A DNA stretch of 64,000 bases. It comes from Brevibacillus agri. Lineage in GTDB: Bacteria > Bacillota > Bacilli > Brevibacillales > Brevibacillaceae. The translations under genes and the position numbers were made by a program. The notes under the pieces are model-generated. The model worked only from the letters and a program-made list of their open reading frames with translations. It ran no database searches and was not told the origin of the DNA. Position 1 is the first letter of the stretch; the number at the start of each line of letters is the position of its first letter. Positions 16,396 to 25,662 of this stretch are shown piece by piece. The stretch spans positions 2,286,001 to 2,350,000 of the forward strand of contig NZ_CP026363.1 of assembly GCF_004117055.1 (NCBI RefSeq), in the 5' to 3' direction.

Positions 16396-17097
16396 ATGGC
16401 CAACACAACGGGAGAGCTGACAGTAACCGGAGTCAATCACAGCTACGGAACGGGGAAGATCAAGGTTCCGGTGCTGTTTGATATCAACCTGCACGTCAAC
16501 CGGGGCGAGTTTGTCGCCTTGTGCGGTTCGTCCGGTTCAGGGAAGTCGACGCTGCTGAATTTGCTCGCTGGTCTGACCAAGCCGGAGGAAGGCAGCGTGA
16601 TGGTGAGCGGCGAGGAAATCTCCAAGTTTAACGAAAATGAATTGTGCCTGTTTCGCCGCAAGCACATGGGCTTCATTTTCCAGTCGTACAACCTTTTGCC
16701 TAACTTGACGGCGCTGGAAAACGTGGAGCTGCCGTTGATCTTCGCGGGCGAAAGCGTCAAGAAGCGGAGGGCGAAAGCAAAAGAGATTTTGCATCGGGTC
16801 GGACTGGAAGGACGGATCGACCACCGGCCGAACGAGCTTAGCGGTGGGCAGCAGCAGCGCGTCAGTATTGCGCGGGCGCTCGTCAACCAGCCAGGCATCA
16901 TTTTGGCTGACGAACCGACGGGGAACCTGGACTCGAAGACCGAACAGGAAATTCTCCATCTCATGAGAGAAATGAACAGGGAAAATGGGACTACGTTCAT
17001 CATCGTTACCCATGAACAGGAAGTAGCAGAGCAGTCCGACCGCGTCATTTATTTGCAGGACGGCCGGGTTGTACAAAAAAGGACAAGGCCAGCGTAG
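16396..17097 (+). CDS. ABC transporter ATP-binding protein (MacB/YknY-like)
   Basis: The 233-residue ATPase has Walker A GSSGSGKST (44-52), a Q-loop in FIFQSYNLLP, the signature LSGGQQQR near 148, and Walker B ILADEPTGNLD near 170. The QSYNLLP and TGNLD features place it in the LolD/MacB/YknY class, which powers export of peptides or lipoproteins with an FtsX-like permease. The permease gene starts 25 bases downstream and an HlyD-type adaptor follows. In Bacillus the YknXYZ set protects against the SDP killing toxin. The start follows AGGTG. Confidence 0.9.
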   Translation: MANTTGELTVTGVNHSYGTGKIKVPVLFDINLHVNRGEFVALCGSSGSGKSTLLNLLAGLTKPEEGSVMVSGEEISKFNENELCLFRRKHMGFIFQSYNLLPNLTALENVELPLIFAGESVKKRRAKAKEILHRVGLEGRIDHRPNELSGGQQQRVSIARALVNQPGIILADEPTGNLDSKTEQEILHLMREMNRENGTTFIIVTHEQEVAEQSDRVIYLQDGRVVQKRTRPA

Positions 17098-17122
17098 GCG
17101 AGGGGTATGAGGTGAACATATT

Positions 17123-18574
17123 GTGAAGGTAATGGATTCGTTTCGCATCGTCTGGAGAAACTTGTGGCGGATGAAGCTGCGGACCGCCCTGACATCGGTC
17201 GGTGTCATGATCGGCACGGCTGCCATCGTCGCGATGATGGCGCTGAGCTTGGGGCTGAAGGAAAACGCAGTGAAAAGCCTGGAAAACTTCGGGAACTTGA
17301 CAGAGATGGACGTCGAACCGATGTACTACGACCAGGAAAAGGGCGAGATGATCCCGGACGATCAACGCAAGCGGCTGAATATGGAAGCTGTTCAGGAGCT
17401 GAAAAAAATACCGGGCATCGCAGCCGTCATGCCTGTCAAGCGGCTGAATGAGCAGGCGAAGCTGAAGGTAGGCAGGCGCGAAGGCTACGTCGAGCTGGTC
17501 GGGGTCGACGTGAATGAGTCGGCCGCCTACCGCAAGAACGATGTAGAAAAAGGGACGTATTTGACAGGTTCTCCCCAGGAGGTCGTCGTCGCTTTTGACG
17601 TTCCGCGGGCAATGCGCGATGTGGAAAAAGAAAAGCGGGAGGCGCGCAGGCGCAACGCCGACAACGGCAGACAGTCGGGCATGTCCGCAATGCCTCCCGA
17701 TATGGGCGGCGGCGGAGAGTCGGCAGCCTTCAACATCGTCGACAAAGCGGCAACACTCATTTTGACGCGGGAATACCGCATCGACGACGAACCGAAATTC
17801 GAGAAAAAAGAATTGCGGGTGCGCGTCGTCGGCCAGCTTCAAAAATCGGAAAACTTTCGCTACTCCACAGCGGTCTACGTCCCGCTTGGCGTCGTGAAAG
17901 AGCTGAACGATTGGGTGAACCGCGGACGCAGCGACGAAGGCAGCGAAGGCTCGTCGCGCCGTACGCGGGAGCAGGCGACAAAAGACACGTTTGAATTTGA
18001 CCAGATGACCGTCAAGGTAGAATCGCGGGAGCAGGTAGAGAGCGTCGTCAAGGCGTTGAAGGAAAAAGGCTATGAAGTGTGGTCGCCAGCGCGCGAACTG
18101 GAGACGATCAACCAGTTTTTCTTCGTGATCCAGATGGTGCTGGGCGGCATTGCAGCGATCTCCTTGCTCGTTGCCACAATCGGAATCGTCAATACGATGA
18201 TTATGTCCATTTTGGAGCGAACAAAAGAAATTGGCATTATGAAAGTAATCGGAGCAACCGTATTTAACATTCGCTGGCTGTTTTTGATGGAGTCAGGCTT
18301 CATTGGACTGATCGGCGGCCTGGCCGGGCTTGGCATGGCCTGGGGCGCGGTAGAGCTAGTGAACTACTTCGGCGCATCCGGCGGCATTATGGACAGTTTG
18401 AACATGGGGTATGGCGGCGGACCGGAAGGCGAACAGAGCAAATTGGCAGTGATTCCGGCCTGGCTGGCGTTGTTTGCCATCGGCTTCTCCTTTATCATCG
18501 GGCTGCTCGCGGGCATTTTCCCGGCGATTCGGGCTTCCCGTCTAAGTGCACTTCAAGCGATTCGATCAGAATAA
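17123..18574 (+). CDS. ABC transporter permease, MacB/FtsX type
   Basis: The 483-residue protein has one N-terminal membrane helix (about 18-40), a large extracytoplasmic MacB-type core (about 45-330) and three C-terminal helices (about 335-360, 385-410 and 445-475), the FtsX layout. Two low-complexity insertions interrupt the core: an Arg/Asp/Gly/Met-rich stretch near 170-195 and a Ser/Arg/Glu-rich one near 265-290. Both are probably surface loops. The start is GTG with GAGGTGA seven bases upstream. It would pair with the ATPase before it and the adaptor after it; all three form one operon. Confidence 0.88.
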   Translation: MKVMDSFRIVWRNLWRMKLRTALTSVGVMIGTAAIVAMMALSLGLKENAVKSLENFGNLTEMDVEPMYYDQEKGEMIPDDQRKRLNMEAVQELKKIPGIAAVMPVKRLNEQAKLKVGRREGYVELVGVDVNESAAYRKNDVEKGTYLTGSPQEVVVAFDVPRAMRDVEKEKREARRRNADNGRQSGMSAMPPDMGGGGESAAFNIVDKAATLILTREYRIDDEPKFEKKELRVRVVGQLQKSENFRYSTAVYVPLGVVKELNDWVNRGRSDEGSEGSSRRTREQATKDTFEFDQMTVKVESREQVESVVKALKEKGYEVWSPARELETINQFFFVIQMVLGGIAAISLLVATIGIVNTMIMSILERTKEIGIMKVIGATVFNIRWLFLMESGFIGLIGGLAGLGMAWGAVELVNYFGASGGIMDSLNMGYGGGPEGEQSKLAVIPAWLALFAIGFSFIIGLLAGIFPAIRASRLSALQAIRSE

Positions 18575-18593
18575 GAAATGTGGGGAACGAAAG

Positions 18594-20114
18594 ATGAACA
18601 AGAAAAAATGGATCATACTAGCAGCGATTGTGGTCGTTTTGGGAGGGGGCGGCTACGGTGGCTATGCGTACTACCAGTCGAAAAACACGGCTGCAGAGGA
18701 ACCGCCTGCCGAACCGCCTTCCTTCCCGACGGCTACAGTAGATGTGGGGGAAGTAAAGAAGACGATTTTCTCTTCCGGTACCATCGAAGCAAAGGCGCGT
18801 GAGGAAGTCAGACCGGAGATCAGCGGCAAGGTGCAGAAGCTGTTTGTCAAGGAAGGACAAGCCGTGAAAAAAGGCGACGTGTTGTTTACGGTAGACAGCG
18901 TGGACGCCCAACTGGAATTGCAAAAGCAGGAGTTGGCGATCATCCGTGCGCAAAAAGAGCTGAACGAGCTGAAGAACAAAAAAGACAAGATTGTGGCCGA
19001 CAAAACGGGGAAAGTCAAGGAAGTGCTCGTGAAGGAAGGCGAAACAGTTACCCCCGACACCGTCGTGGCGAAGCTGACCAATACCGACTATTTGAAAATT
19101 ACAGGGAAGTTCACCGCATACGAAGCCGAGCATTTCCGCGTAGGGCAGCAGGTGAAAGTGTTTATCAGCTCGTCGCTTTACTACGTGGACGGAGTCGTGA
19201 CGAAGGTAGACCATATCGGTCAAAAGGAAAAAGGAGTCGGCGGCGTTCACGATGTCGACGTCTTGGTTAAAAAACCGGGTGCCCTCTACGTGGGCGATCT
19301 GGGCGAGGTGCAGTACACCGATCCAAAAGGCTTGCTGTTCGCCAGCCAAAAAGCGACGCCGTTTGAATTGCCGGATGAGATGGAGATCGTGGCAGGGACG
19401 CACGGCAAGATTGGCAAAGTAGAAGTGGAGAAAGACGACGAGATCAAGGCAGGGCAGCTTTTGTTCAAAATGGACCTGACCGAATCCGAGTTGGAAATGA
19501 AGGACAAGGAGCTTTCCTTGAAAGAAGCGCTTTTGAATATGGAACAGAAAAAGCGGGAAATCGCGAAAAAGCAAGTGGAAGCGCCGATCAGCGGGGTCAT
19601 TACGAAGCTGAACGTCAAGGAAGGGGAAGCGCCTGGCTCCGAGCCGGTTGCGGTCATCATGGACACGAGCTCTGTCTACTTCGTCGCGGCTGTGGACGAG
19701 ATGGACATTCCAGCGATCAAGCTTGGGCAAAGCGTCGATGTGTACTTGACGGCATTCGGCAACAAGCCGTTCAAAGGCAAAGTCACCGAGCTGCCGAAAG
19801 AGGGGACAAAAGAGGACAAGTCGGTTCGCTTCGCGGTCAAGGTCGAACTGAGCGACACGGCTGATATGAAGCACGGCATGACAGGGGATTGCGATATTTA
19901 CGTGGAGCAAAAGGAAAACGTGAAACGACTGCCTTTGAACGCCGTGGAAGTGTTGGAAGCAGGGCTTGGCACGGTGATGGTAAAAGACCCGGCCAGTGGC
20001 GAGCCGACGCCAAAAGAAATTGAGATTGGCGTGGAAGGAACCGACTTTATTGAAGTGGTAAAAGGATTGAATGAGGGAGACGAAGTTTTGCTGACGAATC
20101 CGGAAGGCATGTAA
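18594..20114 (+). CDS. HlyD/MacA-type efflux adaptor protein (YknX-like)
   Basis: The 506-residue protein has an N-terminal membrane anchor (about 6-28), then two copies of a lipoyl-like half (SGKVQKLFVKEGQAVKKGD near 80, and GVITKLNVKEGEAPGS near 340) around a coiled-coil hairpin (about 105-135 and 290-325), and a beta-barrel region. Unusually, it seems to carry two lipoyl/hairpin modules in tandem, so it is longer than simple MacA-type adaptors. It would link the permease to the cell-wall side. The ATG at 18594 follows GGGGA at a long spacing. It ends the operon before a strong terminator. Confidence 0.87.
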   Translation: MNKKKWIILAAIVVVLGGGGYGGYAYYQSKNTAAEEPPAEPPSFPTATVDVGEVKKTIFSSGTIEAKAREEVRPEISGKVQKLFVKEGQAVKKGDVLFTVDSVDAQLELQKQELAIIRAQKELNELKNKKDKIVADKTGKVKEVLVKEGETVTPDTVVAKLTNTDYLKITGKFTAYEAEHFRVGQQVKVFISSSLYYVDGVVTKVDHIGQKEKGVGGVHDVDVLVKKPGALYVGDLGEVQYTDPKGLLFASQKATPFELPDEMEIVAGTHGKIGKVEVEKDDEIKAGQLLFKMDLTESELEMKDKELSLKEALLNMEQKKREIAKKQVEAPISGVITKLNVKEGEAPGSEPVAVIMDTSSVYFVAAVDEMDIPAIKLGQSVDVYLTAFGNKPFKGKVTELPKEGTKEDKSVRFAVKVELSDTADMKHGMTGDCDIYVEQKENVKRLPLNAVEVLEAGLGTVMVKDPASGEPTPKEIEIGVEGTDFIEVVKGLNEGDEVLLTNPEGM

Positions 20115-20142
20115 ACTTTGCAGCGTAGACTCCCAGCCAGAT

Positions 20143-20200
20143 AAAGCCAACAGCCCTGCGTATCCGTCCCGGGACGAAGCGTGAGGGCTGTTGGCTTTTT
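20143..20200. terminator. Bidirectional terminator after the efflux operon
   Basis: A 15-base stem (AAAGCCAACAGCCCT/AGGGCTGTTGGCTTT) ends in TTTTT on the plus strand. It overlaps the stop of the convergent racemase-like gene by two bases. Confidence 0.85.
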
Positions 20201-20876
20201 ACGCGTGCTTTTCGGACAAGGCAAGCGTTTGGACGAGTTGCGATGTCAAGCTGTGCAACGGATGGGCGACAAACCTGCCTGTCTCGCGGGCAAACCGCTC
20301 GGCTGCCGGAGCCATGGAAAGTTGGGCTACGGACAGCGGAACGCCGTGCAGCGTCTGATCGAGGTCGTGCAACGCTGCTGTGAGTTTGGCCAAATAGGCT
20401 TCCTGTCTGTTTTCCATGAGCAGGGTAAAAGCGTCCTCGACTACGAGCAGCTCGATTGCCGGAACGGCTCTTGCGGTCTGCGCCTGCTTCCGTATCCGGC
20501 TCATCGTCGGTTCGACGGTCGCGGGATTGCTGAATACGAGCAAGTGCCTTTCGGTCGTGCGGGACAACTCCTGGATGAAGGGGCCGTCGATCGTGAAGAC
20601 AGGCGCGGCACATGCCGCTTCAGCTTCGGCTGTGAGATAGGAGGCGTACTGGGTGCAAGTGATGACGATGGCGTCAACGGAACCGTCGTCCATCCCTTTC
20701 AACTGTTGGCGAAGCCTGGCGTAAGCCTGTTCTGTAGCCGAGGCGGCAGGGCCGTCGCCTGGCAAAAGCAGATCGGCATCGACGAAGTGAACCAGCTCGA
20801 CATCGTACATAGCGAAGGCAGCGGACAAGAGCGCGATATTGCTCGGATGGGCGTGCAGGCAAGCTATTTTCTTCAC
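20199..20876 (-). CDS. Asp/Glu racemase-superfamily-like protein
   Basis: The 225-residue product resembles the aspartate/glutamate/hydantoin racemase superfamily: an N-terminal beta strand with KKIACLHAHPSN, a central DAIVITCTQYASYL holding a possible catalytic Cys, and APVFTIDGPF after it. The second catalytic Cys is not obvious, so activity is uncertain. The GTG at 20876 has GGAG seven bases upstream and overlaps the methyltransferase stop by four bases (GTGA), so the pair is translationally coupled. The longer frame upstream is out-of-frame methyltransferase sequence. Confidence 0.6.
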   Translation of the reverse strand: MKKIACLHAHPSNIALLSAAFAMYDVELVHFVDADLLLPGDGPAASATEQAYARLRQQLKGMDDGSVDAIVITCTQYASYLTAEAEAACAAPVFTIDGPFIQELSRTTERHLLVFSNPATVEPTMSRIRKQAQTARAVPAIELLVVEDAFTLLMENRQEAYLAKLTAALHDLDQTLHGVPLSVAQLSMAPAAERFARETGRFVAHPLHSLTSQLVQTLALSEKHA

Positions 20877-21682
20877 GGGCGCTCTCCGGCGTTTGGTGAT
20901 GCGTTCGTAGCTTCCTTGTAGGCGATGATGCGGATGCGCTTGTAGTCCACGACCCAGTTGCCGTCTTGAAACAGCGTCGGACGGACCAGCTCTGTCACTT
21001 CCTCGCAGACGGCTTCGATCTCCTGCGCGGACAGCCCGGTGAAAAAGGGGCTGCAAAAGGAATCGAGCCAATGTCGAAGCCCCCGATCCCCGTCAGGCAG
21101 CGTCGTCGGCCTGTCGAAATGCGAAGCGAGCGTTACGCGAAAGCCTTGCTCCTCAAGCAGCGTCGTGTACTCGCCGACAGCGGGAAAATACCACGGAGAG
21201 CGTTCGTCTGCCGAAAGATTCCGACGGCTCAAGGCGATGCGCAGCGCCTGGACGACGTGCTCACAATTGCCTTTTCCGCCGAACTCGGCAACGAACCGTC
21301 CGCCGGGCGCGAGCGCATGCCAGACAGTGCGAATCACCTCGCGCGGCTTTTTCATCCAGTGCAGCGCAGCGTTGGAAAAGACAGCGTCATACGTTTCCGC
21401 GGATTGGTAAGCGTGGGCGTCCGCGACGAAAAAGGCGACTTGCGGGTATTTTTGTCTGGCTGCTGCAATCATGCTGGCCGAAAAGTCAATGCCCGTTACG
21501 TTTGCGCCTGCTTGCGCCAACTGTGCGCTCAAATCCCCTGTTCCGCAGCCGAGATCGAGAATGCGCTCTCCCGGCAGCGGCGACAGCCACTCTACAACTC
21601 CTTTGCCATAAGCAGAAACAAAATTCATCTTGTCGTCGTACAGCTTCGCGTTCCATTGATTCGTAGTACTCACCTGGCTCAC
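20873..21682 (-). CDS. SAM-dependent methyltransferase, class I
   Basis: The 269-residue protein has the class I Rossmann motifs: ILDLGCGTGDLS (about 42-53), an acidic end of beta-2 in VTGIDFSASMI, VADAHAY, and AVFSNAALHWM (about 105-115). It resembles trans-aconitate methyltransferase-like enzymes, but the substrate is not predictable. The first GTG (21682) has AAAGGG directly before it; a second GTG nine bases inside has a better-placed site, so the start is uncertain by three residues. It is co-translated with the racemase-like gene. Confidence 0.82.
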   Translation of the reverse strand: MSQVSTTNQWNAKLYDDKMNFVSAYGKGVVEWLSPLPGERILDLGCGTGDLSAQLAQAGANVTGIDFSASMIAAARQKYPQVAFFVADAHAYQSAETYDAVFSNAALHWMKKPREVIRTVWHALAPGGRFVAEFGGKGNCEHVVQALRIALSRRNLSADERSPWYFPAVGEYTTLLEEQGFRVTLASHFDRPTTLPDGDRGLRHWLDSFCSPFFTGLSAQEIEAVCEEVTELVRPTLFQDGNWVVDYKRIRIIAYKEATNASPNAGERP

Positions 21683-21867
21683 CCCTTTGTTCTTGTTTTA
21701 CCAGCTTGCGTGGTATAAATCAATCCTATAAAAGTTATGAACTAAATAGGAATTGCCTATATCGAATCCCGACGAAATATTTTCAAGCTACACAGGAGAT
21801 TGCGCTCTTTTTGTCGAAGAAAGACGAGTGGCAACACGAGCAATGAAAGAAAGGTAGAGGACATTTC

Positions 21868-23913
21868 GTGAAAAAATGGGTTGTAAAAGCACTTCTTGTG
21901 TGTCTGGCAACCGGCACTTTCTTGTCGGGCGTATCGGCTCCGCCAGCCATGGGAGCAGGGGCTACAGCATCGATGAAAAAAAACAGCCAAGTATCCAAGC
22001 CCGTTTCGCAGCCTGTTCACAATATGATTATCTTCAACGACTATCAGGTAGCAGGCCAGGACTCCGGCGGATGGAACTGGGTGAAAAACGACGAGTTTAT
22101 CCTCCCGCCTGAAACCGCTCTTGATATCGATCTTGTGCAAACGACATATGGGAGCGGCACGAATCTCAATCGAAGCGAAGTGTTGCTCGATGGAGTGGAG
22201 CTGCCGGAATACCAGGTCGAGCAGCAGTCCTCGCAAAGCACGTTCCGCTGGCAGGTGCCCCGCTTCTCGATTCCTGCCGCCAAATTGCCTCCCGGACCGC
22301 ACATCCTCACGTTCGTTGTAACCGATGCCAAGGGGCAAAAAAGCACCGTGCACGTGCGCTTTCAAGTAGAGGCGCAAAACTACCCGAGCATCTTCGAAGG
22401 GGAGAAGCCGGAAGGCGCAGCGATTCCATCGGGTAGCCAGACCGCGATTTTTGGCATGATGGGCTCGACCAGCTTTGCCAGTACGGTTCCGGGAACGTGG
22501 AAGCTGATTAACAAAACGACAAATGCGGAGCTCCGATCCGTGCCGGCCAAAATCTTCGCGACAGGCACGCTGCCGACTGGCAATTACGATCTGGTGTTTA
22601 CGCCTGATGACAGCAGCCTGAGCGCCTGGATGACGCACATTCGGATCGGAATGGCAGAGCTGTACATGGGAACGGATGCGAACGGCCAAAAGCTCGCCCA
22701 AGGACAGCAAGTGACTGCTCCGGCGGCGCCAGGCGTCGTGCAACTGTATTCGCCGGTTGCCGGTCGCTGGTCGGTGAACGGAACAGGCCAAACTTTGACC
22801 GACTCCCAGCACTTCGAGGTCGTGATTCCGGAAATGATGGCGGGAATGACCATGTCCGTCACCTTTGAGCCGAATCAGGCCGCCAACACCGACGATCTGT
22901 GGGGAGGCTCGACAACGGAAGTGAAAATTCAGGTGCCCGGTGCGCCGAACTCCTGCGATTCTGCCAGCGCTACAGCGACGATGGATGTGCTGATGCAGCA
23001 AAATGCGCAGTCTTCGTTGATGGTAGAGCGGGAAAACTTGTACTCGTCCGATGTTACCGTGAAGCTCTACCAAAATCCGGTGCACGTCATCTGGCTGGCG
23101 ACGGCTGCCGAGCACGTGGAGCAGGGCAGTGAAGCTTCGGATGACGAGGGGCCGGGCTTTTGGGCAGTCGATAACGTCGTCGTGGATGAATCCAAGCTGA
23201 ACTGGGACCATACCGCTTTGCTGCTGTCCAGCTTTAAGCCGGGCCGCTACAAGGTCAACTATTACAGCAAGCGCGAACCGCGTCAGTCGTGGTGCGGCTA
23301 CATTCAGGTCGTAGAGGACACCCGTCCGATCCCGTCCGCCCCTGTTTGCGCCAAAAATGAAGCAGGACTGGCACCCTCACCAGGGCCGATTCTTTTGAAA
23401 AACAGTCGCGGCAACGAATATCGCGATGGGCAAACCGTCAGAGTCAGCTCGGCGGCGGAACTGGACAGCTTGAGCGAGCTTCGGCTGACGTCTACGTATG
23501 CGAAGCGGATCGGGAACAAAAAGCTGAAAGACGGAAGCGGCAAGGACATGATCACCTACTACATGCCGAATCTCGTCTGGACGTACGGCGAAACGCCAAT
23601 CGGCACCCGCCAGGAGTACATCGGAGCAACCATTTCCTCGGCAAACGCGATTCAGGTGTTCTATGAAGGAAAAGAGATTGCAAGCCTGAAGCCGAACACG
23701 GACGAGGAATACGTGGACGAGGGCGATGAATCGCTCGATTTGAAAGCGATCATCGCAGACAACGAGAACAAGCCTGGCGTCTACACAGTTAAAGTAACGA
23801 ACACATTCCGCAATAAAACTTGCTCGGTCGTGCAAAAATACAAGAAATACGACAAAGAGCTGGGTGAATCGGAACGAAATCAAACGATGACCTTAACCGT
23901 AGAGGTCAAATAA
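21868..23913 (+). CDS. Large secreted protein of unknown function
   Basis: The 681-residue product starts with a signal peptide (KKWVVKALLVCLATGTFLSG, likely cut near the Ala-rich 26-31 region). The remainder is rich in beta-strand-like segments without membrane helices. Several stretches look like immunoglobulin-like domains (for example near 110-160, with LPPGPHILTFVVTDAKGQ), separated by Gly/Ser/Thr-rich turns. I recognise no catalytic motif. There is no LPXTG or S-layer anchoring motif at the C-terminus, so it is probably released or loosely wall-bound. The GTG start has AGAGGA six bases before it. A terminator directly follows. Confidence 0.75.
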   Translation: MKKWVVKALLVCLATGTFLSGVSAPPAMGAGATASMKKNSQVSKPVSQPVHNMIIFNDYQVAGQDSGGWNWVKNDEFILPPETALDIDLVQTTYGSGTNLNRSEVLLDGVELPEYQVEQQSSQSTFRWQVPRFSIPAAKLPPGPHILTFVVTDAKGQKSTVHVRFQVEAQNYPSIFEGEKPEGAAIPSGSQTAIFGMMGSTSFASTVPGTWKLINKTTNAELRSVPAKIFATGTLPTGNYDLVFTPDDSSLSAWMTHIRIGMAELYMGTDANGQKLAQGQQVTAPAAPGVVQLYSPVAGRWSVNGTGQTLTDSQHFEVVIPEMMAGMTMSVTFEPNQAANTDDLWGGSTTEVKIQVPGAPNSCDSASATATMDVLMQQNAQSSLMVERENLYSSDVTVKLYQNPVHVIWLATAAEHVEQGSEASDDEGPGFWAVDNVVVDESKLNWDHTALLLSSFKPGRYKVNYYSKREPRQSWCGYIQVVEDTRPIPSAPVCAKNEAGLAPSPGPILLKNSRGNEYRDGQTVRVSSAAELDSLSELRLTSTYAKRIGNKKLKDGSGKDMITYYMPNLVWTYGETPIGTRQEYIGATISSANAIQVFYEGKEIASLKPNTDEEYVDEGDESLDLKAIIADNENKPGVYTVKVTNTFRNKTCSVVQKYKKYDKELGESERNQTMTLTVEVK

Positions 23914-23920
23914 ACAGATG

Positions 23921-23949
23921 ACCCCCTTGCATGTGGCAAGGGGGTTTTT
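23921..23949 (+). terminator. Terminator of the large secreted protein gene
   Basis: The ten-base stem ACCCCCTTGC/GGCAAGGGGGT is followed by TTTTT, eight bases after the stop codon. Confidence 0.85.
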
Positions 23950-23971
23950 GCAAAGGTGGGGGGCAAGCAAG

Positions 23972-24166
23972 ATGACGGATGAACAGATTGCGATTCTGCA
24001 AGCGTTCGGCTTTTGCGTCGAAAACGGACAAGTGAAACATTTGAAGCTGGGAATCGTAACAGACAGTGAGGAATTTGCGCGTTTTTCCCAGGCAGAGGAG
24101 CTGCGGGCGCATATCAAATCGCTGCTTCGCAACCAATGCCAATGGAAGCGCGGCAAAGAAACATAG
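23972..24166 (+). CDS. Small hypothetical protein, 64 aa
   Basis: The product begins MTDEQIAILQAFGFCVENGQ and is mixed alpha/beta with no signal peptide or membrane segment; it ends in a basic tail. A G-rich site (GGTGGGGGG) precedes the ATG. The gene lies just after the upstream terminator and 32 bases before the ecsC start, so it is probably the first gene of a two-gene unit. No family is recognised. Confidence 0.55.
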   Translation: MTDEQIAILQAFGFCVENGQVKHLKLGIVTDSEEFARFSQAEELRAHIKSLLRNQCQWKRGKET

Positions 24167-24198
24167 AAGCAATGATCCGGGAGGGATTGCGGCAGATG

Positions 24199-25014
24199 GA
24201 GTCGAGACAGGTTTTGCAGCAGGCATTGGAAGAGGTGGAGGCATGGGAGCGCGACCAGAACGATTTGTGGTTCTGGGAAAAGCTCGGCAGGCTTCCGTTC
24301 GTTTTTCTCGATAAAATGACGCCGAATTTCGTCCGGGAAAAGCTGGGGACAGCCGTGGACGAGATGGCCGCGTTTCTGGAAACAGGGGGAACGTATCTCG
24401 TTCAGGATACGGCGATTTACAGCAAGTTCGCTCCCCGCTTGGAAAGGGATGGCGCGGGCATTCCGCAGACCGCAGAAGTCGCAGGGGCACCGCTCGTCCT
24501 CATGGATGAGATTGCCCGCGAGCTGAAAGAATCGCGCGCGACCTTTGCCACGGTACAGGGCGCAACGACAGGCATCGGCGGCATTTTTACGCTGGCGCTT
24601 GATATTCCGTTGCTGCTCGGCACGTCGCTGAAAGTGCTGCAAGAAATGGCGCTATGCTACGGCTATCGCCCGGAGGACAAGCGGGAGCGGCTGTTCGTGG
24701 TCAAATGCCTGCAGTTCGCTTCTTCCGATATCGTCGGCAAAAAGGCGATACTGGCTGAGCTGTCGCGCTTTGACGAGCCTGCTGCGCAAAAAGACGTCAT
24801 GGCACAATTGCAGGGCTGGCGGGAAGTCGTGGTGACGTACACGGAAAATTTTGGCTGGAAAAAGCTGTTTCAGATGGTGCCGATTGCAGGCATCCTGTTC
24901 GGGGCGTACTTGAATCGCTCAACCGTCCAGGATGTCGCCGAAGCGGGGCGAATGCTGTACCGCAAGCGGCGAATCCTGGAGCGATTGCGCGTGGAGCAAA
25001 ACAAAGAGGAATGA
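24199..25014 (+). CDS. EcsC-family protein
   Basis: The 271-residue product has the EcsC family features: an acidic N-terminal helix (EVEAWERDQNDLWFWEKLGR), then a glycine-rich hydrophobic middle with GATTGIGGIFTLALDIP at about 135-150, and LLGTSLKVLQEMALCYGY. EcsC stands beside the EcsAB transporter in Bacillus, but free-standing homologues such as this have no assigned role. The frame is open to 24136, but the ATG at 24199 has GGGAGGG ten bases upstream, which gives a start length like other family members. Convergent with the acetyltransferase, with no room between stops. Confidence 0.8.
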   Translation, partial: ESRQVLQQALEEVEAWERDQNDLWFWEKLGRLPFVFLDKMTPNFVREKLGTAVDEMAAFLETGGTYLVQDTAIYSKFAPRLERDGAGIPQTAEVAGAPLVLMDEIARELKESRATFATVQGATTGIGGIFTLALDIPLLLGTSLKVLQEMALCYGYRPEDKRERLFVVKCLQFASSDIVGKKAILAELSRFDEPAAQKDVMAQLQGWREVVVTYTENFGWKKLFQMVPIAGILFGAYLNRSTVQDVAEAGRMLYRKRRILERLRVEQNKEE

Positions 25015-25560
25015 TTAGCTCCAGTCCTCTGCCGTGATCGCAAATAGGAGGTGATCTTCCCACACGCCGTTGATTTGCAAATAGCGCAAGGACAACCCTT
25101 CGTGGCGAAAGCCGTTTTTCTCCAACACGCGGATGGAGGGAGTATTGCGGGGCATGACAGCGGCCTGTACCCGGTGCAGCCCGGCTTCCTGGAAGGCGTA
25201 CGTGAGCGCAAGCCGTACGGCCGCAGTGGTGTAGCCTTTGCCGTTGCAGGCTTCATCCATGAAGTAGCCGATGGTCGCGTTTTGCCAGGCGCCGCGCACG
25301 ACGTTTGACAGAGCGACGCGGCCGATCATTTCGTCCGTGTCGCGCAAAAACACGCCAAAGGCGAAGGCGGTCCCTGCTGCAAAGTCTTGCTCCGCTTGCG
25401 CAATTTGCGACTCTTGACCGCTCAGCGTCAGGAAGGCGGCGGAGCGGAGCGGCTCGAACGGTTGCAGGAAGGCATGATTACGCAGCCGAAGCTTCAGAAG
25501 CTCGGCTGCGTCATTTGCTTGCAGTGGTCGCAAGTAGACCGTATGCGTATGTAACGTCAT
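25015..25560 (-). CDS. GNAT acetyltransferase, RimJ/RimL type
   Basis: The 181-residue product has the GNAT fold in its RimJ/RimL variant: VYLRPLQANDAAELLKL at the start, FGVFLRDTDEMIGRVALSNV near 70-90, the acetyl-CoA binding region NATIGYFMDEACNGKGYTT near 100, and VLEKNGFRHEGLS near 150. It could acetylate a ribosomal protein N-terminus or a small molecule. The ATG at 25560 follows AAGGAGG by nine bases; a longer frame to 25599 has no site. It stands alone and converges with ecsC. Confidence 0.87.
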   Translation of the reverse strand: MTLHTHTVYLRPLQANDAAELLKLRLRNHAFLQPFEPLRSAAFLTLSGQESQIAQAEQDFAAGTAFAFGVFLRDTDEMIGRVALSNVVRGAWQNATIGYFMDEACNGKGYTTAAVRLALTYAFQEAGLHRVQAAVMPRNTPSIRVLEKNGFRHEGLSLRYLQINGVWEDHLLFAITAEDWS

Positions 25561-25662
25561 GATATCAATCCTCCTTCTTGAGAAAAGATGGATCGACATT
25601 TTATCATGACAGCGCTTGCTTGAAAAGGATTTTTTTGGACAACTTCTTTTCCGGCGCTAGTC

